41,337 nucleotides of DNA from Candidatus Woesearchaeota archaeon (GTDB lineage Archaea; Nanobdellota; Nanobdellia; Woesearchaeales; CG1-02-33-12), in NCBI GenBank assembly GCA_017610275.1, contig JAFCCI010000002.1, positions 1 to 41,337 of the forward strand. The letters run 5' to 3'. This document shows, piece by piece, positions 39,336 to 41,337 of the stretch. Made by a program: the position numbers and the translations under genes. The notes under the pieces were generated by a model. The model did not search any database, was not told the origin of the DNA, and saw nothing but the letters and a program-made list of their open reading frames with translations. Positions within the stretch are counted from its first letter, which is position 1. Each line of letters opens with the position of its first letter.

Positions 39336-40263
39336 ACTTCTTCTTTAGATTCTTGTATTCTTTCATGTATAAACTTATTGTAGGTTTTAAGTTTTTGTTT
39401 AGTTCATATGCTTTTAGTGTGCTATAATATTCTACCCTGTTCTTGAAATCTATATTAATTGGTGGCAGGCCATGCTTGATCAATATATTATTTAGGAGAA
39501 TTCTTCCAACTCTTCCATTTCCATCTTTGAAAGGATGAATATTCTCAAATTGGTTATGAACTACTGCACCAAGAACCAAAGCTGGGTATTTTGTCTTATT
39601 TTTATCATACCAATTAATAAGCTCTTTTAATAAGTGGTTTATTCTTGATTGAGATGCTCCTTCATGCACAACATTTCCTTTGCTGTTCATCACAACTACT
39701 TCTTCACCTCTCTTTCTTAGCTTTCCTGCAAAAGGCTTTGCGTTTTTGAAAACTATCTTATGTATTTGTTTAATTAGAGATATTGATACATGCTCTTTTG
39801 TTCCTCTTATAAACCGTATTGCCTCATCAACGCCATATGCTTCTGCAATATCCTCTTTTGACTTTTTTGGCCATTTATCTTTTTCCAAGAGGTCATTTAC
39901 TTCTTTTTGGTTTAATCTGCTTCCTTCTATTGCGTTTGTATTATATGTAAATATTTCTGAGAAAGCCTGCCAGTCTTTTTTTGAGAGATGGGATATTTTG
40001 AGAGGAATTTTTGACTCTAATGCTTTAATTTCTTCTATCTCTTCCTTAGAGAGCTCAAAATGCAAAGGGTCTTTTATAATATTGTACTTGTGTATTTCTT
40101 CTAAAATAAGCTTTTCTGCAATTTGTTTTCTTTCGTTCAGTTTTTCTTTTGTCAAATCCTGCCCTAAGTATTTCCTAAATTTATGGACTTTTTGGCCCTC
40201 TCTGTATGAATGAGCAAGATAATACTTTATTCTCTTCCCAGATTCCCTTTTTTCTATGTGCAT
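39307..40263 (-). CDS. Fic-domain AMP-transferase-like protein
   Basis: A 318-residue Fic protein. The catalytic motif HPFKDGNGRVGR is complete (HxFx(D/E)GNGRxxR). The N-terminal inhibitory helix motif NAIEGS ((S/T)xxxEG-like; TYNTNAIEGS) precedes the core, so this is a self-inhibited class II Fic. The first ~60 residues are basic (HIEKRESGKRIKYYLAHSYR), and the C-terminal ~40 are lysine-rich. Fic proteins usually transfer AMP to target proteins. The start is leaderless, 27 nt from a TATA flanked by 12-bp repeats. Nothing looks like a separate antitoxin. Confidence 0.92.
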   Translation of the reverse strand: MHIEKRESGKRIKYYLAHSYREGQKVHKFRKYLGQDLTKEKLNERKQIAEKLILEEIHKYNIIKDPLHFELSKEEIEEIKALESKIPLKISHLSKKDWQAFSEIFTYNTNAIEGSRLNQKEVNDLLEKDKWPKKSKEDIAEAYGVDEAIRFIRGTKEHVSISLIKQIHKIVFKNAKPFAGKLRKRGEEVVVMNSKGNVVHEGASQSRINHLLKELINWYDKNKTKYPALVLGAVVHNQFENIHPFKDGNGRVGRILLNNILIKHGLPPINIDFKNRVEYYSTLKAYELNKNLKPTISLYMKEYKNLKKKLGDYKNKKK

Positions 40264-40273
40264 GATAGTATAA

Positions 40274-40340
40274 TAGGTGACTACATATTTAAATGTTTTG
40301 GTAATAGGTGACTACATTTTGCTTATTTTGTAGTCACCTA
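40274..40340. promoter_or_regulatory. fic promoter with three TAGGTGACTACA sites
   Basis: Copies of TAGGTGACTACA lie at 40274-40285 and 40305-40316, with an inverted copy at 40329-40340. The last two form a perfect 12-bp inverted repeat with a 12-bp spacer. The TATA (ATATTTAAAT, ~40286-40297) lies between the first two copies. The layout is a tight repressor operator. Confidence 0.7.
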
Positions 40341-40375
40341 AAAATTTGGTAATAAATAGGATTTGGCTACTCATT

Positions 40376-40394
40376 TTCCAGACAGTGTCTGGAA
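40376..40394. repeat. 19-bp perfect palindrome
   Basis: TTCCAGACA, G, TGTCTGGAA: perfect 9-bp arms. It lies after the stop of the 40404-40766 gene and upstream of the fic operator. It could be a terminator hairpin for that gene or an operator. Confidence 0.55.
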
Positions 40395-40403
40395 TTTTGG
40401 AAA

Positions 40404-40766
40404 TTAGCATTTTAGCTTGCTTGTTTTTCTTTTATCTTCAATTTTATTTACATAAATCTCATTCTCACTAAAATCCTCTATTGAGTAGCATATATCTTCA
40501 TCAAAATAACATAAGATGTATCCTAGTTTTTCTGTAAGAAACCATATAATCTGGTTGTAATACTGGGGCAGACATTGAACTGTGTATCCCTTGCCAAGAT
40601 ATTCTCCTAATTTTATTTCTTTTCCCATTAAACTTTCAGCGAACTTTTTTGCTTTGATTATATCTTTTTCAAATTCTTCTCTTTTTACAGATTTGCCTAA
40701 CAATGTTTCTTCATGTTCTCCTTCATACCAATCATACTCTACCTTGAAAATGTTTAATTCTACCAT
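40404..40766 (-). CDS. small unknown protein (120 aa)
   Basis: Not recognised. Acidic N-terminal half with aromatic residues (VEYDWYEGEHEETLLGKSV), then a helical stretch and a hydrophobic beta-like segment (NQIIWFLTEKLGYILCYF). GGGGTGA lies 6 nt before the ATG at 40766, a clear ribosome binding site; an upstream in-frame GTG overlaps it. A possible TATA (TTATAAG near 40843) would give a ~50-nt leader. No link to the neighbouring Fic gene beyond strand. Confidence 0.6.
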   Translation of the reverse strand: MVELNIFKVEYDWYEGEHEETLLGKSVKREEFEKDIIKAKKFAESLMGKEIKLGEYLGKGYTVQCLPQYYNQIIWFLTEKLGYILCYFDEDICYSIEDFSENEIYVNKIEDKRKTSKLKC

Positions 40767-40858
40767 TATATTCACCCCTTAATATTTCTTTAATCTTATT
40801 TTTTTGCATATTTCAAACCTAATATGCTCTCTAGGCAAGCTTACTTATAAGCCTTATG

Positions 40859-40878
40859 TGGACATTTGTCCAGTGTCC
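40859..40878. repeat. small palindrome with extra half-site
   Basis: TGGACA TT TGTCCA (40859-40872) followed by GTGTCC. It lies in the gap between the 40766 gene and the AlbA_2 gene. The GACA/TGTC core also occurs in the 40376-40394 palindrome. Confidence 0.4.
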
Positions 40879-40972
40879 AATGAAATTTTTGTTTAATTTT
40901 TAATTAATACGAAATAATTCCGGTAATTCTTTGTTAATCTTTATTAATCAGTTAATTGAAAATATTTTTACA

Positions 40973-41337
40973 GTGGAATTAAAGGAATCCCAAACAGTTG
41001 AGTTAAAGAAATCATTGTCTCAGTTAGACGATGCTTTAAAGACTGTATGCGCTTTCCTTAATCATAAAGGCGGAACTGTTTATTTTGGTGTGAATGATAA
41101 AGGAAAAGTTATTGGTTTGGAAGTTTCTGACAAAACCTTAAGGAAAATATCTCAGCAAATTATTTCAAGAATAAAGCCAGAGATTGCTCCGGAAATAAAA
41201 GAAGTAAAAGAGATACGTAAATCAATAATAAAAGTGAAAATTCCTGAAGGGAGCAATAAGCCTTATTTTCTAAATGGAATAGCTTATAAAAAGGTTGGAA
41301 CTGAAAAAAGAGTTATCCCGCCAGATGAGCTAAAGAG
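40973..41337 (+). CDS. AlbA_2 (Schlafen-type) DNA-binding protein, N-terminal part
   Basis: The frame runs off the window end; ~121 residues are visible. From the GTG at 40973 it reads like the AlbA_2 domain (PF04326): ESQTVELKKSL, AFLNHKGGTVYFGVNDKGK, then IPEGSNKPYFLNGIAYKKVG. In the family this domain is joined to a C-terminal winged helix or ATP-binding part and is found in regulators and defence proteins. No ribosome binding site; TTTATTAA ~30 nt upstream could serve a leaderless start. An in-frame TTG further upstream (~40931) is less likely. Confidence 0.85.
   Translation, partial: MELKESQTVELKKSLSQLDDALKTVCAFLNHKGGTVYFGVNDKGKVIGLEVSDKTLRKISQQIISRIKPEIAPEIKEVKEIRKSIIKVKIPEGSNKPYFLNGIAYKKVGTEKRVIPPDELK

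Noticed and set aside
40274-40340. CRISPR-like array
   Set aside because: Only 12-bp units with unequal and short gaps in both orientations around a TATA; this is an operator, not an array.

Overview
The window is AT-rich and comes from an archaeon. It carries eL31, eL39, eS19, PDCD5, an archaeal Cbf5-type pseudouridine synthase, a Dph2-related protein, archaeal/eukaryotic-type prolyl-tRNA synthetase and DUF357. It also has TATA boxes about 26 nt upstream of many start codons (leaderless genes), GGTG-type ribosome binding sites, and a tRNA with a bulge-helix-bulge intron. Small proteins, tight packing, and bacterial-type genes mixed with archaeal information genes suggest a DPANN archaeon, possibly Woesearchaeota-like. 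That placement is inferred, not searched.

Layout. 1-3.9 kb: a run of bacterial-type MEP isoprenoid genes (3' part of ispG, then ispD, ispF, ispE, ispH), with a convergent cis-prenyltransferase. 3.97-17.7 kb: an accessory block on the minus strand that looks like a ubiquitin-like conjugation system. In transcription order it encodes a small candidate modifier, an E2-like protein, a JAB/JAMM protease, an E1-like protein with two ThiF domains, a membrane JAB protein with a LysM domain, a transglutaminase-like protein, an unknown helical protein and a second LysM membrane protein. Upstream on the same strand are two lipoproteins plus a helical protein, a methyltransferase, a paralogue of the candidate modifier, and an archaemetzincin-like metalloprotease. 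Three promoters in this block share one ~40-bp element, which suggests a common regulator.

17.8-25.4 kb: CYTH and DUF357 proteins, a caspase-fold-like membrane protein, a DUF1461-like membrane protein, cbf5, a ribosomal cluster (eL31, eL39, PDCD5, eS19), a small zinc ribbon with a cold-shock protein, and a DEAD-box helicase. 25.4-33.4 kb: a Dph2-like protein without its first domain, and a MoxR/DUF58/von Willebrand A operon. 33.4-41.3 kb: a divergent pair around a perfect palindrome, proS, tRNA-Pro (with a T-loop intron), tRNA-Leu, a MATE transporter, a histidine phosphatase, an HD hydrolase, a Fic protein surrounded by repeated 12-bp sites, a small unknown gene, and the start of an AlbA_2-type DNA-binding protein.

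How the genes may work together (inference). The 4-17.7 kb block has all the enzyme classes needed to mature, activate, transfer and remove a small protein modifier. Its TM-LysM proteins and lipoproteins tie it to the cell envelope. Three genes in the window (two of them in this block) appear to start at AUC or AUU placed correctly after a GGTG ribosome binding site.
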